Part shown: piece after piece, positions 17,951-26,653 of the stretch
Position numbering within the stretch: the stretch's first letter is position 1
Layout: the number at the start of each line of letters is the position of its first letter
From: CAZBDV01 sp964490765
Lineage (GTDB): Bacteria > Cloacimonadota > Cloacimonadia > Cloacimonadales > JAJBBL01
Reading direction: 5' to 3'
Length of the DNA stretch: 64,000 nt
Assembly: GCA_964490765.1 (NCBI GenBank)
Contig: CAZBDV010000006.1
Span: 44,423-108,422, forward strand
Made by a program: the position numbers and the translations under genes
Notes under the pieces: generated by a model
The model's database searches: none
What the model was told of the DNA's origin: nothing
Seen by the model: only the letters and a program-made list of their open reading frames with translations

Positions 17951-18964
17951 ATGCTGAAACTAAAATTGCAAATTCTTAAACGTGCCCTGAAACCGAAGCC
18001 GTTGCTAAACTTGCTCGTAACTTATTCTTCCTATTGTCTCTCCTTGCTCTTCAGGAAGAGCATTGTTGCTGGAATGCCACCCCTGCTGATGATTGAACCG
18101 ACAAGCCACTGTAATCTCAACTGCCCCCTCTGCCCATCGGGAAACGGGACATTGAGACGGCAGCGGGATTTTATGGATCTCAACCTCTATAAAAGAGTCA
18201 TCGACGAGGTTAAGGGAACTGTTATCGGGATACTTCTCTGGAACCAGGGTGAACCCCTTTTACACAAAGATCTGCCGGAAATGATAAGATATGCCACCAA
18301 TTATGGTATCTTTACAATGACCTCTACAAATATGAATATTCTACCCGATCCGGATGCTCTTGTCAATTCAGGGCTCGGTCATCTCATTGTCTCACTTGAC
18401 GGTGCCTCTCAGGAGACTTATAACAAGTATCGGATAAACGGCAATTTCGCCAGAGTTCTGGAGAATACTGCTCGCCTGGTAGAAGCAAAAAAGAGGAAAG
18501 GTTCCAGGACCCCCTTTATCTCCTGGCAGTTTATCATCATGAAGCATAATGAACATGAGATTCCCCAAATCAAACAACTCGCTTCAGAAGCTGGAGTTGA
18601 CGATTTGATCTTTAAAACGGTTCAGATCTATGATAAAGAGGATATCGATAATTTTTTACCCACGAAAGAGAGATACAGAAGATACAAAATTACTGACGAT
18701 GGTTTTATCTTAAAGAAGAAGATTACCAACCGCTGCCGGCGGATATTTACCCAGCCGGTGGTGAATTGTGACGGTGAGTTTGCTATTTGCTGCTTTGATA
18801 AGGATAACATCTATAAGGTCGGAAACCTTAACGGAGACAGTCTACGTTATTTATGGCGTGGAAGCAGATTTAACCGTTGGCGTAATATGGTCTTACGTGA
18901 CAGGAAGAAGATGAATATATGCCTGAACTGTGGTGAAGGTATCGATCTAAAGATAAAAGAGTAG
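17951..18964 (+). CDS. Radical SAM protein with SPASM domain
   Basis: 337 residues. The radical SAM cluster motif CNLNCPLC (CX3CX2C) follows IEPTSH at about 50-62, and the partial TIM barrel continues with LWNQGEPLLHKDL and SLDGASQETYNKYR. The C-terminal SPASM domain binds auxiliary Fe-S clusters: Cys-rich CRRIFTQPVVNCDGEF, CCFD and CLNCGEG. These enzymes cleave S-adenosylmethionine to a 5'-deoxyadenosyl radical. SPASM members often modify peptides or act in cofactor or polysaccharide maturation, but no short precursor peptide gene is visible nearby. The first 40 residues are basic and partly hydrophobic, without a clear signal peptide. Substrate unknown. Confidence 0.82.
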   Translation: MLKLKLQILKRALKPKPLLNLLVTYSSYCLSLLFRKSIVAGMPPLLMIEPTSHCNLNCPLCPSGNGTLRRQRDFMDLNLYKRVIDEVKGTVIGILLWNQGEPLLHKDLPEMIRYATNYGIFTMTSTNMNILPDPDALVNSGLGHLIVSLDGASQETYNKYRINGNFARVLENTARLVEAKKRKGSRTPFISWQFIIMKHNEHEIPQIKQLASEAGVDDLIFKTVQIYDKEDIDNFLPTKERYRRYKITDDGFILKKKITNRCRRIFTQPVVNCDGEFAICCFDKDNIYKVGNLNGDSLRYLWRGSRFNRWRNMVLRDRKKMNICLNCGEGIDLKIKE

Positions 18965-19091
18965 TTTTCAAGCCCCTTTACTGAAAGGCTGCTATCCCAT
19001 ATCCGGCAGCTGGTGGGTGAATATCTCCTGAAGCGTAGTAAACCGAACACTATTACCGAGAATAAAAAAAGATATAAATAATGGAGGATTA

Positions 19092-21488
19092 ATGGCAGAA
19101 AAAACCAGGGATACTGGCAGAAGCTCTACATATCCCGTTCTACCTTTAAGGAACCTGGTAATGACACCACATATCATTACCCCATTGCTCGTAGGGAGAA
19201 AAGGTTCTATCGAAGCGGTAGAAAAATCCTATATGGAAGACAGAAAGATAGTCTGTGTTACTCAGAAAGAGGATTACGATTCCGATCGAGAACCGAGGAT
19301 CAATGATCTCTATCGGATGGGAACTCTCTGTACAATACTTCAGATCTTCCGTTTACCCGACAGCAACATCAGACTATTGGTCGAAGGGATTTCCAGGGTC
19401 AAGATCAGACGTTATTCCCGTAAACAATCCTACCTTTCAGCAACAGTGGAAATAGACGAAAAGAAGGTCGATCCCCCATCTCCCGAGAACGAAGCTCTCT
19501 ACCGAACATTCCGTAAGATATTTCTGGAATATCTCCGCCTGAACAAGAACATTCCTGAAGAGGCGATCATCTCGCTTAATGAGATCAAGAAACCCGATGA
19601 ATTCTATTACTTTGTTCTGGCTAATATGACTGGTGATGTGAAGATTAAGCAGAAACTACTGCAGATACCCACCCTCGACGAGTCTATCAGCAGCATTATA
19701 GCTTATATTACTGATGAGATAGAGATTTTGAAGCTGGAAAACCGTATCGATGACAAGGTGAAGAAGAAACTGACCAAACTGCAGAAGGATTATTATCTGA
19801 CCGAACAGTTGAAGATCATTCAAAGAGAACTGGGTATTGGTTCAGACGAACAGGAAGACCTGCTGGAATTCAAAAAGAGGATAACCGAAACGAACCTCAA
19901 CGAAGAGGCACGAAAAAAGGCTGAAGAGGAGTTTAAGAGATTGAGCACAATTTCTCCTCATTCCCAGGAATATGCTGTTATTCATACCTATCTGAGCTGG
20001 ATTCTCGATATACCCTGGGCCGAACCGGAAAGTCCGGGAGATCTCAGTATCAAAAAAGCTAAAGAAATACTTGATCGCGACCATTACGGTCTGACCAGAG
20101 TCAAAGATCGTATTCTGGAATTTCTTGCTGTTATCCGGCTTGCCGAGAAGATAAAGGGACAGATCATCTGTTTTATAGGCCCTCCAGGTGTAGGCAAGAC
20201 TTCATTAGGCCGTTCAATCGCCGAAGCTACCAATCGTAAATTCGTCCGCCTCTCTCTGGGCGGCGTTCGAGACGAAGCGGAAATTAGAGGACACAGAAGA
20301 ACTTATGTCGGTGCTCTCCCGGGGGTAATAATTCAGAGTATGAAACGGGCCGGTACAAGAAATCCCCTCATCATGATGGATGAAGTGGACAAGCTGAGCA
20401 GAGATTTCCGTGGTGATCCCGCCTCTGCCTTGCTGGAAGTACTCGACCCGGAACAGAATAATTCTTTCCGTGATCACTATCTCGATTTTGGTTATGACCT
20501 TTCACAGGTGATGTTTATCACCACCGGGAACTCCCTCGCCTCTATCCCCCAGCCATTGATGGACAGGATGGAAATTATCCGCTTGCCTGGATATACAATG
20601 TATGATAAGTACCACATCGCTAGAAATCATCTTATCCCGAGACTATTGAAAGAGTATAGATTAGAGGGTAAGATGAAGATCACCTTCTCTATGCAGGCGA
20701 TAGAGACCATTATCGGCTCTTATACCCGGGAAGCAGGTGTCAGGGATCTCGACCGCCATATCTCCAAGATAATTCGCAAAGCGATCAAAAACTACATAGA
20801 ATCGACCGAAGAGAGCGGGAAGAGTAAATCTACAAGCTCTTCACGACAGCGAAAGAAGAAAATACCCGAAATTCATATTGATTCCCTAGACCTCCCCGAT
20901 TATCTCGGAGCAGCCCGTCACCTCTATTCAGAGGTTAACCGTCAGGATAGACCAGGCCTTGTAACTGGCCTTGCCTGGACAACTTATGGAGGCGAAACCC
21001 TTCAGATTGAGGCGATTAAAATGAAGGGGAGTGGCAATATCAAGCTCACCGGTAAGCTTGGTGAAACAATGCGGGAATCTGCACAGGCGGCACACAGCTA
21101 CTGTCGTATGCACCATAAAGAATATCAGATACCGGAAGATTTTTACAAAAAAACCGATATCCATCTTCATATCCCTGAGGGTGCAATACCCAAAGATGGC
21201 CCTTCAGCAGGCATCGGTATCGTTACTGCCTTTACATCCGTTCTTTCGGGTAAAAAAGTGAAAGCTGACCTGGCAATGACTGGTGAAATCACCCTATCTG
21301 GCAAGGTTCTCCCGATCGGAGGACTGGAAGAGAAGATCATCGCTGCTAAGCGGGCGGGAATAAAAAGAGTTATCATCCCTGCCAAGAACGAACCGGAACT
21401 CTCGGAGATCTCTGACGAGATCAAAGCGGATATGGAAATTACTCTGGTCTCTACTATCTCTGAGGTTCTCGGACATGCACTACTCTAA
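19092..21488 (+). CDS. lon: ATP-dependent Lon protease
   Basis: 798 residues, full-length LonA. The N-terminal substrate-binding domain covers about 15-215 (YPVLPLRNLVMTPHIITPLL) and is followed by a coiled coil with the conserved YYLTEQLKIIQRELG. The AAA+ module has Walker A GPPGVGKTSLGRSIA (about 359-373), Walker B NPLIMMDEVDKL and a sensor region with MFITTGNS. The C-terminal Ser/Lys protease carries PKDGPSAGIG (catalytic Ser about 701) and LPIGGLEEKIIAAKRAG (catalytic Lys about 744). It degrades misfolded and regulatory cytoplasmic proteins. It starts 127 bases after the radical SAM gene, with a strong GGAGG. Confidence 0.96.
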   Translation: MAEKTRDTGRSSTYPVLPLRNLVMTPHIITPLLVGRKGSIEAVEKSYMEDRKIVCVTQKEDYDSDREPRINDLYRMGTLCTILQIFRLPDSNIRLLVEGISRVKIRRYSRKQSYLSATVEIDEKKVDPPSPENEALYRTFRKIFLEYLRLNKNIPEEAIISLNEIKKPDEFYYFVLANMTGDVKIKQKLLQIPTLDESISSIIAYITDEIEILKLENRIDDKVKKKLTKLQKDYYLTEQLKIIQRELGIGSDEQEDLLEFKKRITETNLNEEARKKAEEEFKRLSTISPHSQEYAVIHTYLSWILDIPWAEPESPGDLSIKKAKEILDRDHYGLTRVKDRILEFLAVIRLAEKIKGQIICFIGPPGVGKTSLGRSIAEATNRKFVRLSLGGVRDEAEIRGHRRTYVGALPGVIIQSMKRAGTRNPLIMMDEVDKLSRDFRGDPASALLEVLDPEQNNSFRDHYLDFGYDLSQVMFITTGNSLASIPQPLMDRMEIIRLPGYTMYDKYHIARNHLIPRLLKEYRLEGKMKITFSMQAIETIIGSYTREAGVRDLDRHISKIIRKAIKNYIESTEESGKSKSTSSSRQRKKKIPEIHIDSLDLPDYLGAARHLYSEVNRQDRPGLVTGLAWTTYGGETLQIEAIKMKGSGNIKLTGKLGETMRESAQAAHSYCRMHHKEYQIPEDFYKKTDIHLHIPEGAIPKDGPSAGIGIVTAFTSVLSGKKVKADLAMTGEITLSGKVLPIGGLEEKIIAAKRAGIKRVIIPAKNEPELSEISDEIKADMEITLVSTISEVLGHALL

Positions 21489-21506
21489 ATCCTTTCTATC
21501 CTCTGT

Positions 21507-21788
21507 ATGAAACTGGAATTCAAGACCGAAAAGATAGTTACCCTGCCCGACAGAAGCAGAGAGGTTTTTCTCGAAATAAAACCGGAATATCAGGTCTTTA
21601 TCGGTTATCTGCTTGAAGGTATAGAAGGTATGTGTTACCATACTATCGTTGATGACAGGCCCGAAAAAGATAATCTGTTAAAGTCATCGAAAGAGGGATA
21701 TCAGAAACTGCTGAAGGTTACTGTAACATCCGATTTTTTCAACGAAGTAATGAATTTATTAGCCGATTTACAGGGGTACGATATATGA
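21507..21788 (+). CDS. Small protein, DUF4911-like
   Basis: 93 residues between lon and meaB, ending in an ATGA overlap with meaB, which argues that it is real. No good Shine-Dalgarno precedes the ATG at 21507. The protein has an alternating beta/alpha pattern: IYLEIKP-like strand (VFLEIKPEYQVFIGYLLEGIEG), strand YHTIVDD, then a central helix region and LLKVTVTSDFFNEVMNLLADL. This fits the DUF4911 family (about 70-90 residues, often encoded near housekeeping genes in anaerobes), an assignment made by pattern only. Function unknown. Coupling to MeaB may be positional. Confidence 0.6.
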   Translation: MKLEFKTEKIVTLPDRSREVFLEIKPEYQVFIGYLLEGIEGMCYHTIVDDRPEKDNLLKSSKEGYQKLLKVTVTSDFFNEVMNLLADLQGYDI

Positions 21789-22762
21789 AAGAAGTTGAGT
21801 TACAGAAACTGGTTGAATCTACTCTGAATGGCAATGAAAGAGCAGTGGCAAGACTTATCAGCCTCGTTGAGAATTACGACCTTGGGAATGAGGTCATCCC
21901 ACTGATTCATAGACAGCTCCGGGAAAGGGATCCCATCAAGGTGAAGACTCCTTATACACTGGGAATTACAGGACCTCCTGGTGTCGGTAAGAGCACTCTC
22001 ACAGAGAAACTCGTCCTCCAGCTGCTCAAAGATGAGTGTAAGATAGGAATTCTGGCAATTGACCCGACCAGCCCCTATAGTGGTGGTGCACTTTTGGGAG
22101 ATCGGATAAGGCTCCAGAAACTGAGTACTAACCCACAGGTCTTCATACGATCTATGGCTTCTCGCGGCTATCTGGGCGGGATTTCGGCAGCCACTCTCGA
22201 TGCTGCAAAGATCCTGGAAGCTTACGGTTGCGATTATGTCCTCATTGAAACCGTTGGTGTCGGACAATCAGAAGTGGAGATTGTGCAGCATGTCGATTCA
22301 ACCATCCTGATACTATCACCCGGCCAGGGTGACGATATTCAGGCTCTTAAAGCGGGAATTATGGAGATTGCTGATATCTTCGTGATCAATAAAGCAGATC
22401 ATGATGGGGTTGAGAGAACAGAAGCCGAGATAGAAATGTTACAGAAAACCAGCCAGGAGAAAGGCTATCTTCCACCGGTAGTCAAAACCGTTGCCAGGGA
22501 TAATGTTGGCATCGAAGAATTGCTTGATAAGATCGAACTGCACAGACAATATCTTAAACAGAGTGGCCAGGGTGAATTAAACTACAGAAAGCGACTAAAA
22601 TTCGAGCTCTGGCATAGAATAAACAGCCTGGTATCCGAAAAGATTACTAACCTATTCGATAAACAAGACATAGATCGGTATATAGACGATATCTTTCACA
22701 AGAGAATAGACTCTTACACCGTGGCCGACGAGCTTGTAAAAACTCTGATCAATAACTCCTGA
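21785..22762 (+). CDS. meaB: Methylmalonyl-CoA mutase-associated GTPase MeaB (ArgK family)
   Basis: 325 residues, standard length. G1 loop GITGPPGVGKSTLTEKL lies at about 58-74. LAIDPTSPYSGGALLGDRIR and FIRSMASRGYLGGIS are the family-specific switch segments, with ETVGVGQSEVE as G3 and FVINKADHDG as G4. MeaB binds B12-dependent acyl-CoA mutases such as methylmalonyl-CoA or isobutyryl-CoA mutase, gates adenosylcobalamin delivery and protects the enzyme. No mutase gene lies in the window, although a GlmL-family protein (49378) points to B12 mutase chemistry as well. Its start overlaps the preceding stop; it ends 28 bases from the convergent rnfB. Confidence 0.94.
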   Translation: MKEVELQKLVESTLNGNERAVARLISLVENYDLGNEVIPLIHRQLRERDPIKVKTPYTLGITGPPGVGKSTLTEKLVLQLLKDECKIGILAIDPTSPYSGGALLGDRIRLQKLSTNPQVFIRSMASRGYLGGISAATLDAAKILEAYGCDYVLIETVGVGQSEVEIVQHVDSTILILSPGQGDDIQALKAGIMEIADIFVINKADHDGVERTEAEIEMLQKTSQEKGYLPPVVKTVARDNVGIEELLDKIELHRQYLKQSGQGELNYRKRLKFELWHRINSLVSEKITNLFDKQDIDRYIDDIFHKRIDSYTVADELVKTLINNS

Positions 22763-22790
22763 ACGCAGCTATTAGTTGATCACTCTCGTT

Positions 22791-23780
22791 CTAACGCCAC
22801 TGAATAGCTTTAACAGGACATCTCTGGATACAGACACCACAGCCTATACATTTATCCATATCTACTTTATGAGGTTGCTTTAATTCACCTGTAATCGCAT
22901 CGACAGGACAGTTCTTCTTACAGATCGTACAACCTACACATTTATCTTCCAGAACGAACGCTTTCTTTCTCTTACCAGCGAGCGGATCTACAATTGCTTT
23001 CGTTGGACATACGGTAGCACAGAGTCCACAGGAGATACATTTCTCATAATCTATCTGAGCCAGGTCATCTACCATCTGAATCGCATCAACAGGACACTTC
23101 TTCACACAGAGTCCACAGCTGATACAAGCTGTATTATTTCCGCATCTCCGCCTTGCTTCTTGTCCTTTATCGTGCGATGAACAGAGTATATGCACTTTCT
23201 TCGATACCGGCAGGATCTTAATGAGATTACGAGGACAGGCCCTGGCACAGGCTCCGCAACCGGTACATTTTTCGGGATCTACGACCCGCATTCCCCTTTC
23301 ATCTATCCGGATGGCATCGAATTTACAGGCAGCAATACAATCATTCTGAAAAACACACCCGAAGTTACAGTAGTTAGGTCCGTTGGAGACGAGCACCGCA
23401 GCTTTACACGTCGCAATACCCTGATATTCATAACGGAGCAGGGTATTCTCATAACCACCGCTCTGGCAGAGAATGACAGCAGTTTTCTTCTCACTTGTTG
23501 TCGCTTCAATCCCCATAATCTCGGCAATATTCTTAACCGCTTCTTCCCCACCGGGTGCACAGAGATTTATCGCTTTATTTTCGTTTACAATCGCTTCGGC
23601 GTATCCGGCACAACCGGGTAACCCGCAGGCTCCACAATTAGCTCCCGGTAAGACCTCAAGGATCTTATCGATTTTGGGGTCGACAGCCACATAGAACTTC
23701 TTGGAAGCAAAGGCCAGGACAAGACCATATATCAATCCGAGTCCACCAACGATAATTATAGGAATAAGAATTTGATTCAT
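22791..23780 (-). CDS. rnfB: Rnf complex subunit B, long multi-cluster form
   Basis: 329 residues from the ATG at 23780, eight bases after rnfA; a longer reading start is not needed. One N-terminal membrane helix (about 4-24) is followed by the RnfB-specific cluster CGACGLPGCAGY with a later Cys (CAPGG). A Cys-rich linker (CNFGCVFQNDCIAAC) comes next, then five classical CX2CX2CX3CP ferredoxin motifs (for example CTGCGACARACP, CISCGLCVKKCP, CIGCGVCIQRCP). Proteobacterial RnfB has about 190 residues with two such motifs; this long form resembles acetogen-type RnfB of about 330 residues. RnfB takes electrons from reduced ferredoxin in the cytoplasm. Last gene of the rnfCDGEAB operon. Confidence 0.95.
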   Translation of the reverse strand: MNQILIPIIIVGGLGLIYGLVLAFASKKFYVAVDPKIDKILEVLPGANCGACGLPGCAGYAEAIVNENKAINLCAPGGEEAVKNIAEIMGIEATTSEKKTAVILCQSGGYENTLLRYEYQGIATCKAAVLVSNGPNYCNFGCVFQNDCIAACKFDAIRIDERGMRVVDPEKCTGCGACARACPRNLIKILPVSKKVHILCSSHDKGQEARRRCGNNTACISCGLCVKKCPVDAIQMVDDLAQIDYEKCISCGLCATVCPTKAIVDPLAGKRKKAFVLEDKCVGCTICKKNCPVDAITGELKQPHKVDMDKCIGCGVCIQRCPVKAIQWR

Positions 23781-23788
23781 CTCTCCCC

Positions 23789-24367
23789 CTATATGTTGAA
23801 CCCGGAAAATCCGAGAAATGCTAAGGCCATACAACCGGCCAGGATGAAAGCTATTGGCAATCCTCTCATGCTGTCAGGAAGTTCAGCCCATTCCAGCCGT
23901 TCTCGTAATCCGGCCATAATGACCAGAACGAGTGTAAAACCAATACCGGCAAAGAAGCCGTGCAGAATTGATTCGATAAAAGAGAGTGATTCATTGATAT
24001 TGATGATCGAGACACCTAGTACTGCACAATTGGTTGTTATCAGTGGAAGAAACACACCTAACGATTTATACAGGGTTGGAACCATCTTCTGGATAACCAT
24101 CTCAACGAACTGAACGAGTGAAGCTATTGTGAGGATGAAGGCTATCGTCTGCAGGTATTCAATATTGAAAGGAGTGAGAAGATAGTTCTGAATAATCCAG
24201 GTTATAGTCGAAGCCATGGTCATAACAAATATAACTGCCATTCCCATCCCAAGAGCTGAATCAAGCTTCTTCGATACCCCGATATAGGGGCAGAGCCCCA
24301 GGAAACGAGAAAGAACGAAATTGTTGATCAGAATGGCTGAAATCGCCAGCATGAAGATATTACTCAT
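23789..24367 (-). CDS. rnfA: Rnf complex subunit A
   Basis: 192 residues with six predicted membrane helices, the family topology. Conserved features are the N-terminal ISAILINNFVLSRFLGLCPY, containing the inverted-repeat Cys that with RnfE holds an intramembrane [2Fe-2S] cluster, and TTNCAVLGVSIININES in the second half. RnfA is a homologue of NqrE and RnfE and forms the ion-conducting pseudo-symmetric pair with RnfE. It lies 14 bases after rnfE and eight before rnfB on the minus strand. Confidence 0.95.
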   Translation of the reverse strand: MSNIFMLAISAILINNFVLSRFLGLCPYIGVSKKLDSALGMGMAVIFVMTMASTITWIIQNYLLTPFNIEYLQTIAFILTIASLVQFVEMVIQKMVPTLYKSLGVFLPLITTNCAVLGVSIININESLSFIESILHGFFAGIGFTLVLVIMAGLRERLEWAELPDSMRGLPIAFILAGCMALAFLGFSGFNI

Positions 24368-24381
24368 TTATATTTCTCCTG

Positions 24382-24981
24382 TTATTCCGTTGTATCTTTC
24401 TTCTTAAACAGATTGAGCGCTCCCATCAACAGCCCCAGAGTCAGGAATGCACCCGGAGCAAGGATTGCCAGCAGGACAGGTTCATAGCTCTCCGGCATGA
24501 TCTGAATGCCGAGTAATTGACCGGCACCCAGTAACTCTCTGAAGAAGGCAACTAAGATGAGCGCTAGTGTAAAGCCTATACCCATTCCCAGCCCGTCGAA
24601 AATCGATTTCATTACCGGGTTCTTGCTGGCAAATGCCTCAGCCCGACCGAGAATTATACAATTGACGACAATAAGGGGAATGAATATTCCCAGATTTTTG
24701 TGGAGTTCGGGGACATAGGCATTCATTAGCATATCGACTATCGTTACGAAAGAGGCTATAACAACAATAAAGCAGGGGATACGAACCTTTGCCGGGATAA
24801 CATTCTTCAAAAGGGAAATAAGGATATTGGAACAGAGGAGGACAAAAGTAGCGGCAAAACCCATTCCGATCGCATTCTCTATCGATGTCGATACGGCCAG
24901 GGTCGGGCAGAGTCCCAGCGCCATTATAAAGACCGGATTCTCCTTCACAAAGCCTTTAGTCATTTCCTTCATCAGAGTCAT
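24382..24981 (-). CDS. rnfE: Rnf complex subunit E
   Basis: 199 residues with six hydrophobic helices. It starts with the family segment KGFVKENPVFIMALGLCPTL, whose Cys matches RnfA's, and holds VVNCIILGRAEAFASKNPV, the paralogue of the TTNC segment of RnfA. The C-terminus is charged (FKKKDTTE). With RnfA it forms the membrane core through which electrons cross to RnfG and Na+ or H+ is moved. The ATG overlaps the rnfG stop (ATGA), with AGGAGG inside the rnfG tail as ribosome site. Confidence 0.95.
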   Translation of the reverse strand: MTLMKEMTKGFVKENPVFIMALGLCPTLAVSTSIENAIGMGFAATFVLLCSNILISLLKNVIPAKVRIPCFIVVIASFVTIVDMLMNAYVPELHKNLGIFIPLIVVNCIILGRAEAFASKNPVMKSIFDGLGMGIGFTLALILVAFFRELLGAGQLLGIQIMPESYEPVLLAILAPGAFLTLGLLMGALNLFKKKDTTE

Positions 24982-25529
24982 AATACCTCCTCGCCAATCT
25001 CATGTTCTAAGTTTTCCTGTAACATCTGCATTGCTTCTCTCAAAGAATCGACAAGAGCCCGGCTCGTAATGGTGGCTCCGGTAATTGAGACAATCTCACC
25101 ACCGTCTTTGTCAATGTATAACTCTTCTTCTTCTAAATCACTGAATTGATCCGTAAACTCACTCCTGACACAATTTGCTCCGAGTCCAGGAGTCTCAGAC
25201 TGTTCTACTACCTTTATATTGATGATCTTCAGTTCCGGTCCGACACCGACCATTGTCTGGATCGGGCCGCTATATCCTGTTTTCTCGGCCAGAAAAGTAT
25301 AACCTACTATATCTCCTGCAGCATCATAGCCGATATAGAATTCAAATTCACTCTCGGCCTTCTGGAAATCGACTGCTACCGGCAGAACTTCCTGCCTCGC
25401 CTCTATCTCGGCCAGCCTTCTGTTCTCCTCGATTATCGGTTTTGTAAAACCGTTGACAAAAGCGAGTACACCACTCGCTACCGCTGCAATCAGCAAGAGA
25501 ATAAATCCCAGTTTCAGGTAATAACTCAT
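24978..25529 (-). CDS. rnfG: Rnf complex subunit G (covalent FMN)
   Basis: 183 residues: one N-terminal membrane helix (about 6-27) and an extracytoplasmic FMN-binding domain. The flavin attachment motif is SITGATITSRALVDSLRE; the Thr in GATIT (about 155) is expected to carry FMN as a phosphoester, attached by ApbE, which is not in the window. YSGPIQTMVGV and SETPGLGANC are further family signatures. It passes electrons between RnfA/E and RnfD on the outer face. Overlaps rnfD and rnfE by four bases each. Confidence 0.95.
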   Translation of the reverse strand: MSYYLKLGFILLLIAAVASGVLAFVNGFTKPIIEENRRLAEIEARQEVLPVAVDFQKAESEFEFYIGYDAAGDIVGYTFLAEKTGYSGPIQTMVGVGPELKIINIKVVEQSETPGLGANCVRSEFTDQFSDLEEEELYIDKDGGEIVSITGATITSRALVDSLREAMQMLQENLEHEIGEEVL

Positions 25530-26653
25530 TTTCTCACCTCCCCGAAAGGTTTCGGAAAAGTATATCTATCTATCAACGGCACGAGCAGGTTCATAAGCAG
25601 TATTGCAAAGGTTACACCTTCGGGGAAACCACCCCAGAGTCTGATGACCACTGTTATCAAACCACATCCGATACCGAAATATATCCTCCCGAGTTTCGTC
25701 AGGGGAGAAGTTACCAGATCCGTTGCCATAAAGAATGCACCGAGTATAACACCTCCACTGAAGATATGGAAGAACGGTAAGAGGAGAGAGGCTGAAAACA
25801 AGCCATCTATACCACCAAAAATGTAGGTCAGAACAAATACAGTTCCAATATAAAAGACCGGAATACGCCACTCGATTATTCTCTTCCAGGCCAGAAGTAT
25901 GGCACCCAATAGCAGGGCTGCAGCTGATACTTCACCGATACATCCCCCGATATTACCCCAGAATACATTCTGCAGCGTATTGATATTGGCTATCTCTCCC
26001 ATCAGAATCTGTGGTGAGTTAGGGATCACCTCTCTGATATTGGCGATAAATGCCGGATCACGTAATGACTTCACTACTGCCAGCGGTGTCGCTGATGTGA
26101 CCAGGCTGTTTACCTGCGGTATATTGGTCAGATTACTCGTGATGCCACTTATCGCCCCAAAGGTATTGGTGACCCAGCCTGAAGCTGTGTAAGTAGGCCA
26201 GGAGGCTACGAGAAAAACCCTTCCCAGCAGGGCCGGATTCAACGGATTATGACCCAAACCACCAAAAACGTGTTTACCGATGGCGATAGCAAACACTGCA
26301 CCGAGTACTGGAATCCACCAGGGTGCGGCAGCATGAAGGTTAAAAGCTACCAGTATCCCTGTAATGACCGCACTCCCATCCAGGATTGTTATCTCTTTTT
26401 TGCGGAGCTTCTGAATGAGCGCTTCAGTCACAACTGCAGCTATAACCCCGTAAACTGTCAGGGCCAACGCCCGGAAGCCAAAGAGGACAATCGCTGCTAC
26501 CATAGCAGGCATAAGTGCGATAACGACAGTCCACATAACCCTGCTGACCGAAGTTGGTTGATGGATATGTGGTGATGCCGATACGGCAAAAATACCTGTC
26601 ATTTTGCTCTCTTTACTATCTTGCACAGGTTCTTTTTTCTTATCAACTTTCAT
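25526..26653 (-). CDS. rnfD: Rnf complex subunit D
   Basis: 375 residues, about ten membrane helices, homologous to NqrB. An unusually charged N-terminal extension of about 25 residues precedes SASPHIHQPTSVSRVMW, the usual RnfD start, so a downstream ATG may be the true start. FMN is expected on the Thr of FMATDLVTSPLTKLGR (about 305-320). GLGHNPLNPALLGRVFL is another family segment. RnfD takes electrons from RnfG and hands them to RnfC while coupling to ion translocation. Its ATG overlaps the rnfC stop. Confidence 0.94.
   Translation of the reverse strand: MKVDKKKEPVQDSKESKMTGIFAVSASPHIHQPTSVSRVMWTVVIALMPAMVAAIVLFGFRALALTVYGVIAAVVTEALIQKLRKKEITILDGSAVITGILVAFNLHAAAPWWIPVLGAVFAIAIGKHVFGGLGHNPLNPALLGRVFLVASWPTYTASGWVTNTFGAISGITSNLTNIPQVNSLVTSATPLAVVKSLRDPAFIANIREVIPNSPQILMGEIANINTLQNVFWGNIGGCIGEVSAAALLLGAILLAWKRIIEWRIPVFYIGTVFVLTYIFGGIDGLFSASLLLPFFHIFSGGVILGAFFMATDLVTSPLTKLGRIYFGIGCGLITVVIRLWGGFPEGVTFAILLMNLLVPLIDRYTFPKPFGEVRK

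Noticed and set aside
25146..25826. 226-codon plus-strand frame opposite rnfG/rnfD
   Set aside because: Antisense shadow of two clear Rnf genes.
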